Shown piece by piece: positions 22,750 through 32,540 of a DNA stretch of 64,000 nucleotides. The position numbers and the translations under genes were made by a program. The first letter of the stretch is position 1; every line of letters begins with the position of its first letter. The notes beneath the pieces were generated by a model, which did no database searches, was not told where the DNA came from, and worked only from the letters and a program-made list of their open reading frames with translations. Source of the stretch: Ambrosia x helenae (taxonomy: Eukaryota; Streptophyta; Magnoliopsida; Asterales; Asteraceae); contig CM061229.1 of NCBI GenBank assembly GCA_030844895.1, positions 137,919,206 to 137,983,205 of the forward strand, in the 5' to 3' direction.

Positions 22750-24843
22750 GACCATTAGGTGTGGAGGATGCCCAACTTCCATGCCTTGCCTCCACCTCAG
22801 CTGCCACGTCAGCGTGGGGTAGGAGCATCCATGAGATGATGCTCCTAAGGGTGTGGAGGAGGCCCAACATCATTTAATGCTATTTCCTTTTTTTTTCTTT
22901 TTTTAATTAAATAATATTAATGTTACAATAAAAAAGTTAATATTCTAATATTAATATTAAAAAGTAAATATTACATAAAACCATTACAAATAATTAAAAA
23001 AAATAACTAAAATTAAAGTAACATACTCGACATAAAAAAAAAAATACAAATAATCTACTCTTGCCCGTTGTTCCAAATATATTCAACCAAGTCTGCTTGA
23101 AGATTTTTATGCGTGAACTCGTTATGTAACGAGAACTCGTTTAAATCTTGTTGATGTGGGTTGACAGGCACCGTATTCTCCGGCGGGGCATTCTCGTCAT
23201 ACACACAAATGGCGGCGCCTTCGTCTTCAAGTATCATGTTATGCAACAAGATACAGGCATACATACAGTAACGTAATTTTTTAGGGGTGAACATACGTGC
23301 CGGGTGTGAAATGATGTGCCATCTTGCTTGTAGAACACCAAAAAATCGTTCAATGTCCTTTCTTGCCGCCTCTTGATACTTGGCAAATTTCTTTCTTTTT
23401 TCATCGAACGGGTGGTGAATAGTTTTAACGATCGTCGAGTAAGGTGGGTAGATTCCATCAGCAAGATAATAACCGCGCCTATACTCCACCCCCGATACTG
23501 TAAAGCTGGTTTCCGGACCGGTGCCTTTTATGACATCGTCAAAAATATGCGACTGGTTAATAACATTAATGTCATTGTTCGAACCAGGAATGCCAAAGAA
23601 AGCATGCCAAACCCATAGATCTTGTGAACACGCCGCCTCCAATATTATTGATGGATAATCTTGATCCCCTCGTTTGAACATTCCGCGCCATGCTACGGGG
23701 CAGTTTTTCCAAGGCCAATGGTAGCAATCAATGCTACCGAGCATTCCTGGAAAACAATGTTGTTGGTGGTGAAACTGATACAATTGTTGGACCTCACTGG
23801 AGTTTGGTTTTCGCAAATATTTCTTGCTGTAAAGCTTCACCACACACTTGCTAAACCTGTACAGGCACTCTCGTGCAGTTCTTTCCGACATTTGTAAATA
23901 CTCGTCCCACGCATCCGTCATGGTCCCGTACGCTAGTTGCCGAAGTGCCGCCGTGCATTTTTGTAAGGTGGTGAACCCCCTCTTGCCTCTAACATCGTAT
24001 CGTAAGGTAAAATATGGCTCAAAGTTAGCCATGTCGTCGGCTATACGTGAGAACAATCTTCTACTCATTCGGAACCGACGCCTAAATAATTCCGCCTAGT
24101 ATAACGGTTCGTCGGCAAAATAATCGGCCACCAATCTATTATGGGCACCTACACATATTTACAAAAATATAAACACAAAAAAAATCTACAATATATTTAC
24201 AAAAATATAAACACAAAAAAAATCTACAATATATTTACAAAAATATAAACACAAAAAAATTCTACAATATATTTACAAAAATATAAACAAATTAAAATTA
24301 CAAAATGTTTAAAAAAATAAATATAATACTTACCCTCTCGGTCTCTATTTATAGCCGCTTTCCTAGTTCGAGGTGCTGAATCGGCTTCATCTCCTAGCTC
24401 CTCGGCAATAATCTGCGCCGCTTGCCCCACGATGTTTATAATAAAATTTACGGCTTCGTTTGTAGATGACGAACCCGAAGAAGACGAAGACGTCGTAGAA
24501 GATGATAACGACATGGTTGGTTGAGGGTTTGTATTTTATAAATATAGTGAGAGTGTTTGAGAGATTGTATAAAAGTGGGAGAGAGTTTATAAAAGTTGTG
24601 GTGAAGAAGGTTGGATTTGTTTGAGGGTTTATATATTGTTTTAAAAAACTTTTTTTTTTTTTTAAAGTCCCAACGGTCAAAAAAAAAAGTCCCAACGTTC
24701 AAATCACATCCACCAATGCATCTTCATGGCCCGGCAAGAGAGGCAAATGGTTGCCGCCTATGCCGATGCCGGCCCTGGGGGGCGGTGTAGCCCGGGGCGG
24801 CATGGCAACGCCGGCCCAATGCCGGTCCCCATACCTAATCGTC
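22750..24843 (-). mobile_element. PIF/Harbinger transposon, transposase-only
   Basis: The 3-bp target duplication TAA (22747-22749 and 24844-24846) flanks inverted termini GACCATTAGGTGTGG and GACGATTAGGTATGG (13 of 15 match). TAA/TTA target duplications are diagnostic of PIF/Harbinger. The element is 2094 bp and carries a transposase gene on the minus strand, but no second (Myb/SANT-like ORF1) gene that autonomous members need. The right end is GC-rich (GCCGGCCC, GGGGCGG). Confidence 0.9.
23055..24514 (-). pseudogene. PIF/Harbinger DDE transposase, two exons, one in-frame stop
   Basis: The main exon encodes 337 residues from ATG 24068 to 23055 with a DDE_Tnp_4 domain: D114 in GSIDCYHW, D166 in GSNNDINV and E240 in KDIERFFG, followed by HNMILEDE. 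The acidic triad is complete. Upstream on the same strand a short Ser-rich exon starts at ATG 24514 and ends ...NRDREG at a GGTAAGT donor near 24332. Joining it to the acceptor near 24149 yields the family motif AHNRLVADYF, but a TAG at 24096-24098 interrupts the frame ten codons before ATG 24068. The intact family protein would be about 415 residues. Either internal initiation at 24068 or a dead copy is possible. The enzyme cuts and rejoins element ends in the nucleus, usually with an ORF1 partner that is absent here. Confidence 0.85.
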
Positions 24844-24947
24844 TAACTATTCGATCTGAAACTCAAGTGGTTAGATTAAAAAAAGGGATATTGGATTTTA
24901 ATAATTCAAAGTTTCACTCATTGACTGATAATAATCTGTATTTCAAA

Positions 24948-25282
24948 AATTCCTAACAACGATTCCAATTTTCAACGTCTTGTTCGACAATGAACCTTTA
25001 TTAACTGAGAACTAACTCAGTTAGCCGATGCTGATGTGGACCCTGACGTGGCATGCTCATGGCTCACGCTGATGTTGATGATGACGTAGTATGCCAACGC
25101 TGGCGTGGATGATGACGTGGACGCTGATATGGCCTGTTAATGCTGACATAGATGTTGACGTGGACGTTGACATAACATGTCATGTCAGCATTCACTAACT
25201 TAGTTAGTCTTAGTCATTAGTTAAAAAGGGTTCGCCAGAGAAAAAATGTCTGAGAGTTGGAATAGTTGTTGAGAATTTTTCA
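24948..25282. mobile_element. Foldback/MULE-like element with internal tandem repeats
   Basis: The left end TCCTAACAACGATTCCAATT is mirrored on the right (GGAATAGTTGTTGAGAA), with similarity continuing about 60 bp inward (AACCTTTATTAACT versus AACCCTTTTTAACT). The pairing also extends outward through GTATTT-AAAAATTC, so the true ends may lie 10-15 bp further out. The interior 25028-25195 is a degenerate tandem repeat of GCTGATGTGGA/GACGTGG units. No coding region. Confidence 0.6.
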
Positions 25283-25873
25283 AATACATATATTATTGTT
25301 GGACAATGAGTAAAAGTTTGTAGTATTAATATGCAATACCCTTAAAAAACAGTTTGATTGTTATTGTATTATAATGTGTATTTTTTTAAAGGAAAACTTC
25401 ATTAAAACACGCTCAAAAGTCCTCAGAAAAAGGACTTAAGAAGCGAAAAAAACGAGTACATAAATTTCCAACGAATGTGTATAATGTATTTTATAAGAAT
25501 TTTTTAGAATATCAAGAGTTAAATTTTTTTTTTCATATTCAATGCAGAAGCCATGACTCTAAAATGAGAGTAATTAATCTTCTAAACATTAACTACATTT
25601 TAATCTCTCATATTAATTACACTAACCGAATTACACGAACTGGATTCAAAACTATCAATTTAATCGAATAAACCGAACCGGTTAACCTAAAACCGATTAG
25701 TTAATAAAATAGACTAGCCGACGACTTTGGTTTCAGCTTTGCTTGAGGATAATAACCGTACTGACCGTACAATGCACAACTTTGCAGTGTATGTTTTTCC
25801 TTCCGCCTTGCATGGACACCCTGCTAGTATTGAATAATAAACAAATACGCGCAATATTTATAATACATCTATT
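25283..25873. other. Intergenic, possible LINE tail
   Basis: At 25384-25480 the minus strand resembles the end of a plant LINE 3' UTR (GTTTTAATGAAGTTTTCC followed by TTTAAAAAAA). Around 25655-25720 are ACCGAACCGGTTAACC motifs. No gene is seen. Confidence 0.3.
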
Positions 25874-26060
25874 CAGTAGCGAAGCTTGGTTTCGGAATCG
25901 GCGGGGCCGAACTCAATTTTTTTCAATCGGTAATGAAAAATTGGCGGGGGCCGGACTTAACCCGGACTTAATTTACCTATGAAAATCGTAAATTTTCACT
26001 GCTGCGCCAAAAAACAGGGGAGGCCAGGGCCACCCTGGCCCAAATAATACTTCGCCCCTG
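25874..26060. mobile_element. hAT MITE, 187 bp
   Basis: A perfect 8-bp duplication CATCTATT flanks it (25866-25873 and 26061-26068). Termini CAGTAGCGAAGCTTGG and CAGGGGCGAAGTATTA (complement of the right end) share CAG-GCGAAG. It has GC-rich inner segments (GGCGGGGCCG, GGCCAGGGCC) and no coding region. Confidence 0.85.
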
Positions 26061-27153
26061 CATCTATTCAAATTGATAACATCTCAAATAGCAAATTTGA
26101 TGATACTCGGTAGATCTTCCATTTCCATAATAGGGTTAGGATCAAATACACAGTGAAAAAAAATATGAAGTCTAAGGAAAGGTATCAAACGGAGTTCGAT
26201 TAAACTCATTCAAGCGGGATTTGAATCGTCTCATCGAACCCTACAATCTTAGTTTTAAGGTTTTCGACTTTTTTGTATTTTTAGAATTTGTGTTATATCA
26301 TTGTGTCTTTTATGTTGCATTGTGTCTTTTCTTTATTTTCGTCATTTTGTCATTTCTGCGATTCATTGTGTGTTTTTTCATCGGCATTGTGTTATATTTA
26401 TTGGTATTGTATTATTTTTTGTGACTCATTGTGATATATTTTATTATGTTTTTTTTTGTATCATTCTCACCTTTCTAATTTTTGTTATACTATGTATGAT
26501 AACTTAACACTCCCTAATAACTAGTTTGTGATGGTGTTAATCCTAATTGATGCACATGAGAAAAAAAAGGTTTGGAGAATGATTAAGGTTTGGAGAATGA
26601 TTAAAGTTAATGGGGTCGATATTCAAGGAAAGGAAAAGAAGATAAGTTTTGATTTGGTTCATTATTTGGAGTTTATTTGTTTCCGTGAGAGAGGCTATTG
26701 TACAAAGGCTCCTTAAAATACAAAGTGTAAGAAGCAATCCTGACCGTCGATCTGGGTTTTAATCAAACATCATCCTAAATTAATTGCACGCGTGTTTTTA
26801 GTTTAGAAGGGCAAATTAGACAAAGTGCGAGTATAATAATTTGAGATTTTTTAATAATGTTTCCAAAATCATCTCATTTATGGACAATTATTATCAATTG
26901 CTATAATCGTGAAATTCACAAATTTAAAACTAAAAAAAAAAAAAAACATACTCTGTAAACCAAAAAAAGAGAAAAACAGAGCATTCATCAAAACGAAGAA
27001 GAAATGAAGAAATGAAGAAATAAAAACCCTAAAATTACGTTTGTATGAAACATGTGAAGCAATAGAATGAATGAGCTTGTTCGTGCGTTTGATGAAAGTT
27101 ATAAACACGTTTTCAGTTTTTCATTGATTTTATTGATTTCACGTGATCATGTT

Positions 27154-27535
27154 GTTAAAACGCACTTAGTAATATCATAAAACGCACTTACATGTTGATG
27201 ATATTTAACTTACAATGTAAAAACATAAAACGCACTTGGTGATATCATAAAACGCACTTACCTGTTGATGATAATTAACTTACAATGTAAAAACATAAAA
27301 CGCACTTAGTGATATCATAAAACGCACTTACATGTTGATGATAATTAACTTACAGTGTAAAAACATAAAACGCACTTAGTGATATCATAAAACGCACTCA
27401 GTGATATCATAAAACACACTTACATAAAACATAAAACGCATTCGCTGATATCATAAAACGCACTTACATGAAACATAAAACATAAAACGCACTCAGTGAT
27501 ATCATTAAACGCACTCAGTAATATCTACAATATAA
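27154..27535 (+). repeat. Tandem repeat AAAACGCACTTAGTGATATC
   Basis: About fourteen AAAACGCACT units occur, arranged in a higher-order unit: a GATATCAT spacer, then a TACATGTTGATGATAATTAA-like segment and TTACAATGTAAAAACAT. The first three higher-order units of about 82 bp are well preserved; later ones are shortened. Confidence 0.85.
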
Positions 27536-27572
27536 AACAGTTATCTATCAGCCTCTGTTCATCTCTGAACTT

Positions 27573-27836
27573 TATTTCTTCTTCGTTTGATGAATGCTCT
27601 GTTTTTTTTTTTACAGAGTATGATTTCTTCTTCGTTTGATGAATGCTCTGCTTTTTTTTTTGGTTTACAGAGTATGATTTCTTCTTCGTTTGATGAATGC
27701 TCTGTTTTTTTTTTGTTTACAGAGTATGATTTCTTCTTCTTGATGAATGCTCTGTTTTTTTTTTGGTTTACAGAGTATGATTTTTCTTCATTTGATGAAT
27801 GCTCTGTTTTTTTTTTTTTTGTTTACAGAGTATGAT
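27573..27836 (+). repeat. 52-bp tandem repeat, five units, with an inverted copy at 26930-27005
   Basis: Each unit reads TTTCTTCTTCGTTTGATGAA, TGCTCTG, a T-run, then TTTACAGAGTATGA. The same segment in reverse complement lies at about 26930-27005 (CATACTCTGTAAACC ... CAGAGCATTCATCAAA), so the two can pair. The peptide repeats read from it are artefacts of the repeat. Confidence 0.85.
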
Positions 27837-28289
27837 TTCTTTAGATCTAATACACAATTAAACATCACAATGATGGAATATTGTGAAATAAGTTATAAAA
27901 ATTTTGAATTCGGATTTAACGATAAAAAGGGAATGTATTATTACGTGATTAAATGAGAGACGGAAAAGTCTATATTACCCTTGAATTGGCTTCAGATGTT
28001 GTAACCGTCAAGTTACACGTGGCCACTTTTGGTGGCTTCCTACAGTTTGTAGGTTAAGGAACTTTGTACCAAATACTTTCTCTTGTTTCTGTTTATCGGT
28101 GTGTTTAAGGTTGCTAGATATTAGGAGTCTTGAGTCATAAAAGGTTAAGTCTTGATTGAATTTAGATACCGATTAGACGATCCGTTGGTTTAAGGTGAGT
28201 TAAAATTTTATCCTATTAAATGTTGACAACTGGATGCTAACGTGGTACTGGCTAAAGTCTTAATCCTGTTCACTTGATCCTGTTGTGGC

Positions 28290-29110
28290 TTAAGGTGAAC
28301 GGCTCATTTTTTAAATCATTAATAAATAAAAAACATAAATATTTTACATAAAATTATAAAAAATTACATTAAATTAAAAAATATACATTAAACTAAAAAA
28401 ATAAAAACATTACACTAAAATAAAAACCATTACAATAAATAAATACTAACGTAAGGTTGAGGTAGAGCGTAACATTTGTCACACCGAAACGTGATGAAAG
28501 TCATGCCCAACTTTCAAAAGATACTCGACGTGAGTAAAAGCTAAGAGCATGTCTTCTGTTTCGCCAGGGAGATTCCTAGAGACTTTTTTATACGTGATTT
28601 CGAAGTTTTTACACTTCGTTTTGAGATTCCCATACCTGTGGGAGATTGAATCACAAGTACGTTTGGTTCCCCCGACGAGGTTACTAAACTTGACTAGCAC
28701 TTTACTCCACTGTGGTCCGCGACTTCGAACACCACGGATCGTCGACGCGCAAATGTCGTGCGTTTGATTGTACGTGATTATTAACCCGATTTCCTCCTCT
28801 TCAATTCGGTCTATTGCACCATGATTTCGAATGATTTTTAAAGAATGATTTTGAATTGTTGTGGAAAGAGAAGAAGATGAGAAGAAGATGAAATGAGAAG
28901 AAGATGAAGAATGGAGATGAAGAAGAAGATAAATATATATTGGGTGAAAATAATTAATGAAAAATGGTAACAAAAAATTAATTATTTTAAAAAAATTCAA
29001 CGGTCAAATGACTTTTCCAGTCGTTAGCGGACGCGATTGCCATTGCATGTGCTTGCTTGCGTGAATGATAGCGCATGTCAGTTGTGGTGCTCATGAGCCA
29101 CGTGACTTGG
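28290..29110 (-). mobile_element. Harbinger-like relic carrying an ORF1-type gene
   Basis: Imperfect inverted ends AAGGTGAACGGCTCAT (about 28291) and, as complement, AAGTCACGTGGCTCAT (about 29105) match at about 12 of 16 bases. No clean target duplication was found. Like the elements at 22750 and 36863, it has an AACGGTCAAA stretch upstream of its gene. It encloses the ORF at 28479-29000. Confidence 0.4.
28479..29000 (-). pseudogene. NAM-associated/SANT-like ORF1 fragment
   Basis: The minus-strand frame is 173 residues. The first 70 are low-complexity Ser/His/Phe translated from a leader. The second half contains QWSKVLVKFSNLVGG, RTCDSISHRYGNLKTKCKNF and YKKVSRNLPGETEDML, which follow the W..V...F, R....I..RW..L......F and Y..........D.L pattern of the trihelix/SANT-like domain of Harbinger ORF1 proteins. 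Such proteins help bring the transposase to the nucleus and element ends. The typical N-terminal W is missing, and no C-terminal NAM-associated tail is visible, so this is a fragment. Identification is by pattern only. Confidence 0.5.
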
Positions 29111-30240
29111 TGGGTGACTCGCGACAGCTCACTCGCGGACCAAAACGCATAATCTTATGTTTAGATTGTTCGTGGGGGTCAAGTATGTCGTTATGCACAT
29201 TCATATTAAGGCGATGTTTGGCTCTCCTTCTCCTTATCTCCTTATCTCCTTTTTCTACCTCCTTATCTACTTAATCAAAAAGTTATAAATTCTAACTTAT
29301 AACTTATCTCCTTTTCAACCTACAAAAACCTCCCTTTCAACCCATTACCAAAATAATATTTTCTTCTTATTAACTTTTTGATTAAGTAAATAAATTATAA
29401 GAAGGCCAAAATAAAGAGAGCGCACTAAGGTTTAACCCTCCATTTATTTCATTTGGAAATTTCCAAGTAATTTTTTTTCTCTAAATTTATGAAGTTTTTT
29501 ACCCATAAGTTTACGATAAAATATTCCTTTCATTATATTTAACTTTTATATGTTGGGAATGGATAATATGAGAACTCACTTGAGTTATGAGAACTAGAGA
29601 ACCCATGTGGACCATTGATTTTGTTGATCCAATGGTTGAGATCAATGGATGAGACTTTTTGTTTTGACTTGATTAATAAGTATTGTTGTAATATATTAAC
29701 GTACTTTAAAGGGTATTTAGGTAAAAAATCATGGAAGAGAAAAAATTAATATAATATTATTTAATTTTTTTTTCCATTATTAAAATATTCATTTTTTTAA
29801 ACTTTATTTTATTTTTTTATTAATTTACCTTTTTAAAACAAAAAATCAAATTGTACATTCTGTTATCTCACTCTCGTTTTTACACTGGTGTAATTATTTA
29901 CACTCGTGTTTATTTACATCTATATAAACCAACCAAGCAAACAAAACATACGATGAGGATGATTTAAACTCGTGCAATTATTTACACCAGTGTAAATCTG
30001 CAAACAAAACATATATGGCTTTAGTCCTTTACACAGGTTTGCCAGGGGGTCACTATTCGTATATAAAGAACATTAAGTAACCAATTGCCAGAGGGCCACC
30101 ATTCATCAGAGTTTCCAACCACTAATACCATACAATGACCATGTTTGAAATGGGGAGTTCATTTTGAAGTTGCTAAAATAATTAAACAAAAGTTGAAATG
30201 GATGGATCATTCGTTAATTTGATGAGATTTGGTGTTGGAT
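29111..30240. other. Intergenic, with a hairpin MITE-like block
   Basis: A perfect 17-bp inverted repeat, ACTTAATCAAAAAGTTA (29269-29285) with its complement at 29371-29387, suggests a MITE core spanning about 29215-29410. At 29880-29995 TTTACACTGGTGTAA and TTTACACCAGTGTAA are near-palindromes in one neighbourhood. Otherwise AT-rich, no gene. Confidence 0.45.
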
Positions 30241-30428
30241 CATAAGCAAAAAGGTAGACCACACAATTAGACGACTGCTAAATCCAAAACAACTACTGTT
30301 CATGCAAGCAAGTAATATTCAATTGTTGGACATCATAAGCAAAAAGGTAGACCACACCACTAGATCACTGCTCAATTCCGAAACAACTGTTCATGCAAGC
30401 AAGTAAAATTCAGTTGTTGGACATTGTG
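30241..30428 (+). repeat. Two-copy tandem repeat of about 92 bp
   Basis: A segment beginning CATAAGCAAAAAGGTAGACC and ending GTTGTTGGACAT occurs twice head to tail with a handful of differences. No coding significance was seen. Confidence 0.85.
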
Positions 30429-30867
30429 ATCGGGTACAGAGCAAGTTGTTGTCGGAGATATATCTGTCAACGATGAAGCCAACCTGAAACAACATATAAA
30501 ACATGTCTGGAACTAGGTTTCGCCGGAAAATATTTCAAAAGTAGTCAAAGCATGCATCAATTTTTGTAGATAGAGTTCAATTTCCATGAAGATGGATCTC
30601 AGTATGGTTGGTAGCTCTAGGTAAGAACATTGTGGATGATGATGATAATAACTTCTTTTCAGATTCTGATTGCATAACATCACACAAATTTTCTTTATAT
30701 ATATATATACATATATAGAACTCCATCGTTTATTCATCCGATTCATGTTTACAGTATCTTTACCATCCATTTTGTTAATTTTTTTTTTGTTTAAATAATG
30801 ACTTATAATCAATATTAAATTGGATTGTATTAAAAATTCTGATTTAAAAATGTTAAAAAAATGTTTG

Positions 30868-31915
30868 CCTGTGCCAGGATTCGAACCCGAGTCCCTGGCG
30901 GGCTAAACCTTAACCACACCACACAAACCACTACACCATTTGGTGTTTTGTGATGTTAATTAAAACCAATTAAACTTAAACCCTTTCAAGGTCCCTTAGT
31001 CAACCCTGAAAAGTCAAACGTAGTCTCCTAGTCAAGTCAAGTCAAAGTGTTAGTAAATATGGTCTTCTAGTCAAGTCAAAGTGTTGGTAAATATGGTCTT
31101 CTAGTCAAGTCATAGTTGTTCCTAAATTCTAGCCTAGTCAAAGTAGTCCCTAATTACAACTCCAAATTATACACTATAAATACTATAGCCTCCCATTCAA
31201 CTCTTTATACCATTCAATAAAAAAAAAAAAACATTTTTATCCCATCTCCCATATACTAAAGTTTTCATCCATCATTATCTCCTCTAGCTAGTTCCGAGTT
31301 TTCCAAAGCATTATTACTAAGTGTTTGCACGCTCAATAAAATGCACGAACTCATTATGCACCTAAGGTGAGTTTACATAGCCCCTTTTCCATTCACTATT
31401 TTTTTTGGGGTGAAACATGTTACAACATTCAATTTACAATTCAATCACAAGTGTCTATGTGTTATTTTATGTTGCATTATGTCTTAAACATTACTAGGGT
31501 AAGCACGATATTCTAGCATAATCATTAACATTGATCAGCCGACGGTATACAATGATAGATCTATTGGACTGACAATCCCACCCGGATACATGTACCTCCT
31601 ACATAGGTAGCGTGGGTGATTGTTATCGAATTTATAACATAATCGAGTGAACCATGAGCGTATGGGATAGACCAACTTTTGTTGACCCAAAATATTTTCA
31701 AACTTAACATGTTTCAGGTTATGGCTTATTCGAAGATTAGAGTTAATGCTTGAAGATGCGTAGCTAGTATTTTTCATTTTGATGTACAAATTTTTAGAAC
31801 AATTGTATGTAGTTCATTTAAATCATTTATTGAAACTTATTATTTACCACGTGCTACTGAACAATCATCAATACGTGACATCCCGATGTTTCCGCCATCG
31901 GTTGGGGTGTTACAA
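30868..31915. mobile_element. LTR relic of a retrotransposon, with tRNA-like sequence at its left
   Basis: The right end TTGGGGTGTTACA at about 31900-31912 looks like an LTR terminus. TATAAATA at about 31177 could be its TATA box. CTAAGGTGAGTTTACATAG near 31364 matches the leader of the complete LTR at 49331. Direct repeats of GGTCTTCTAGTCAAGTCA lie at 31060-31115. At 30872-30940 the minus strand has GGTTCGAATCCTGG and TGGTGTAGTGG, tRNA box B and A motifs, but no acceptor-stem pairing. No matching second LTR or internal domain was found. Confidence 0.4.
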
Positions 31916-32117
31916 CTGAATCTAGTGTTCAGGTAAGTCCACATGGTTAATCATCTATACATTCCATGGGTTTGTGTCCAATGCAAGGATATTCAAATAC
32001 GGCATGCGCATTAAATTTCATTAAATAAAAGTTTATTTCTTTATTTATTACTTGTAGTTGAGATTGATTGATTGTTACTCTTGATAGTCATTGTAAAGTT
32101 GAGAAACTTGATTTTTA

Positions 32118-32370
32118 GGTAAGAACATTGTGGATAGTGATGAAACAACGGTGGAATTGGAATTGGAATTGGAATTAATGTTAGGAATTGGAGTGGACAA
32201 ACCGAGGCCTAAGGTGAATCCGTTTGGTGATGGTAAACCTAGGGAGGTTTTGCTTTAGGTGAAAGGTGTGGATTATCAGAATTGAATACTTAGAGATGAC
32301 ACGCGAAACTTTAGACTCCAAGCGGATCCCTTGAAGAAAGTGTTTCTCTCTATTACCAAGCATGTCAAAA
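32118..32370 (+). pseudogene. Decayed fragment resembling plant eIF4B
   Basis: The plus-strand frame from 32118 reads GKNIVDSDETTVELELELEL, then GVDKPRPKVNPFGDGKPREVLL, then a stop at about 32257, continuing in frame as VKGVDYQN, a further stop, and more similar sequence to about 32370. NPFGxxKPREVLL followed by a KG.D(W/Y) pattern is characteristic of plant initiation factor eIF4B, which stimulates the eIF4A helicase in the cytoplasm. At least two in-frame stops make it non-functional. A GTAAGAACATTGTGGAT phrase at its start recurs near 30620, so a duplicated gene scrap is possible. Recognition is from memory of the motif and is tentative. Confidence 0.35.
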
Positions 32371-32540
32371 ATGATAATTTTTAAATATTGCAGATCAAGG
32401 ATAACGAAGATTAATGTTGTATTTTTCCCAAAAGTAATGAATTAAAAAAAATAAACACTAAGAAATGATAATTTTCGAATATTGCAGATAAAGGATAACG
32501 AAGATTAATGTTTTATTTTTCCCGGAAGTAATGAAAAATA
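32371..32540 (+). repeat. Two-copy tandem repeat of about 92 bp
   Basis: AATGATAATTTTTAAATATTGCAG and about 60 following bases are repeated from about 32464 with few changes (shared GATAACGAAGATTAATGTT). It begins at the end of the eIF4B-like fragment. Confidence 0.8.

Larger units (their letters stand above)
26131..28075. mobile_element. Decayed long-TIR element related to the one at 12984
   Basis: It starts GGGTTAGGATCAAATACACA, identical over 20 bases to the left end of the 12984 element, and carries CATTGTGT(T/C)TTT repeats at 26290-26460 like that element. The right part near 27965-28075 (complement: GCCACCAAAAGTGG and CCACGTGTAAC) resembles the right arm of the 12984 element. In between are two tandem arrays and an inverted 50-bp segment. 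I could not confirm the right terminus or a target duplication. Confidence 0.5.

Noticed and set aside
27587..27956. Repetitive peptide frames (SSSFDECS-type repeats)
   Set aside because: These are readings of the 52-bp tandem array, not a gene.
30868..30945. tRNA gene on the minus strand
   Set aside because: Box A and B motifs are present, but the expected acceptor-stem ends do not pair and the length and arms do not fold properly; more likely a SINE or LTR-borne tRNA-like sequence.
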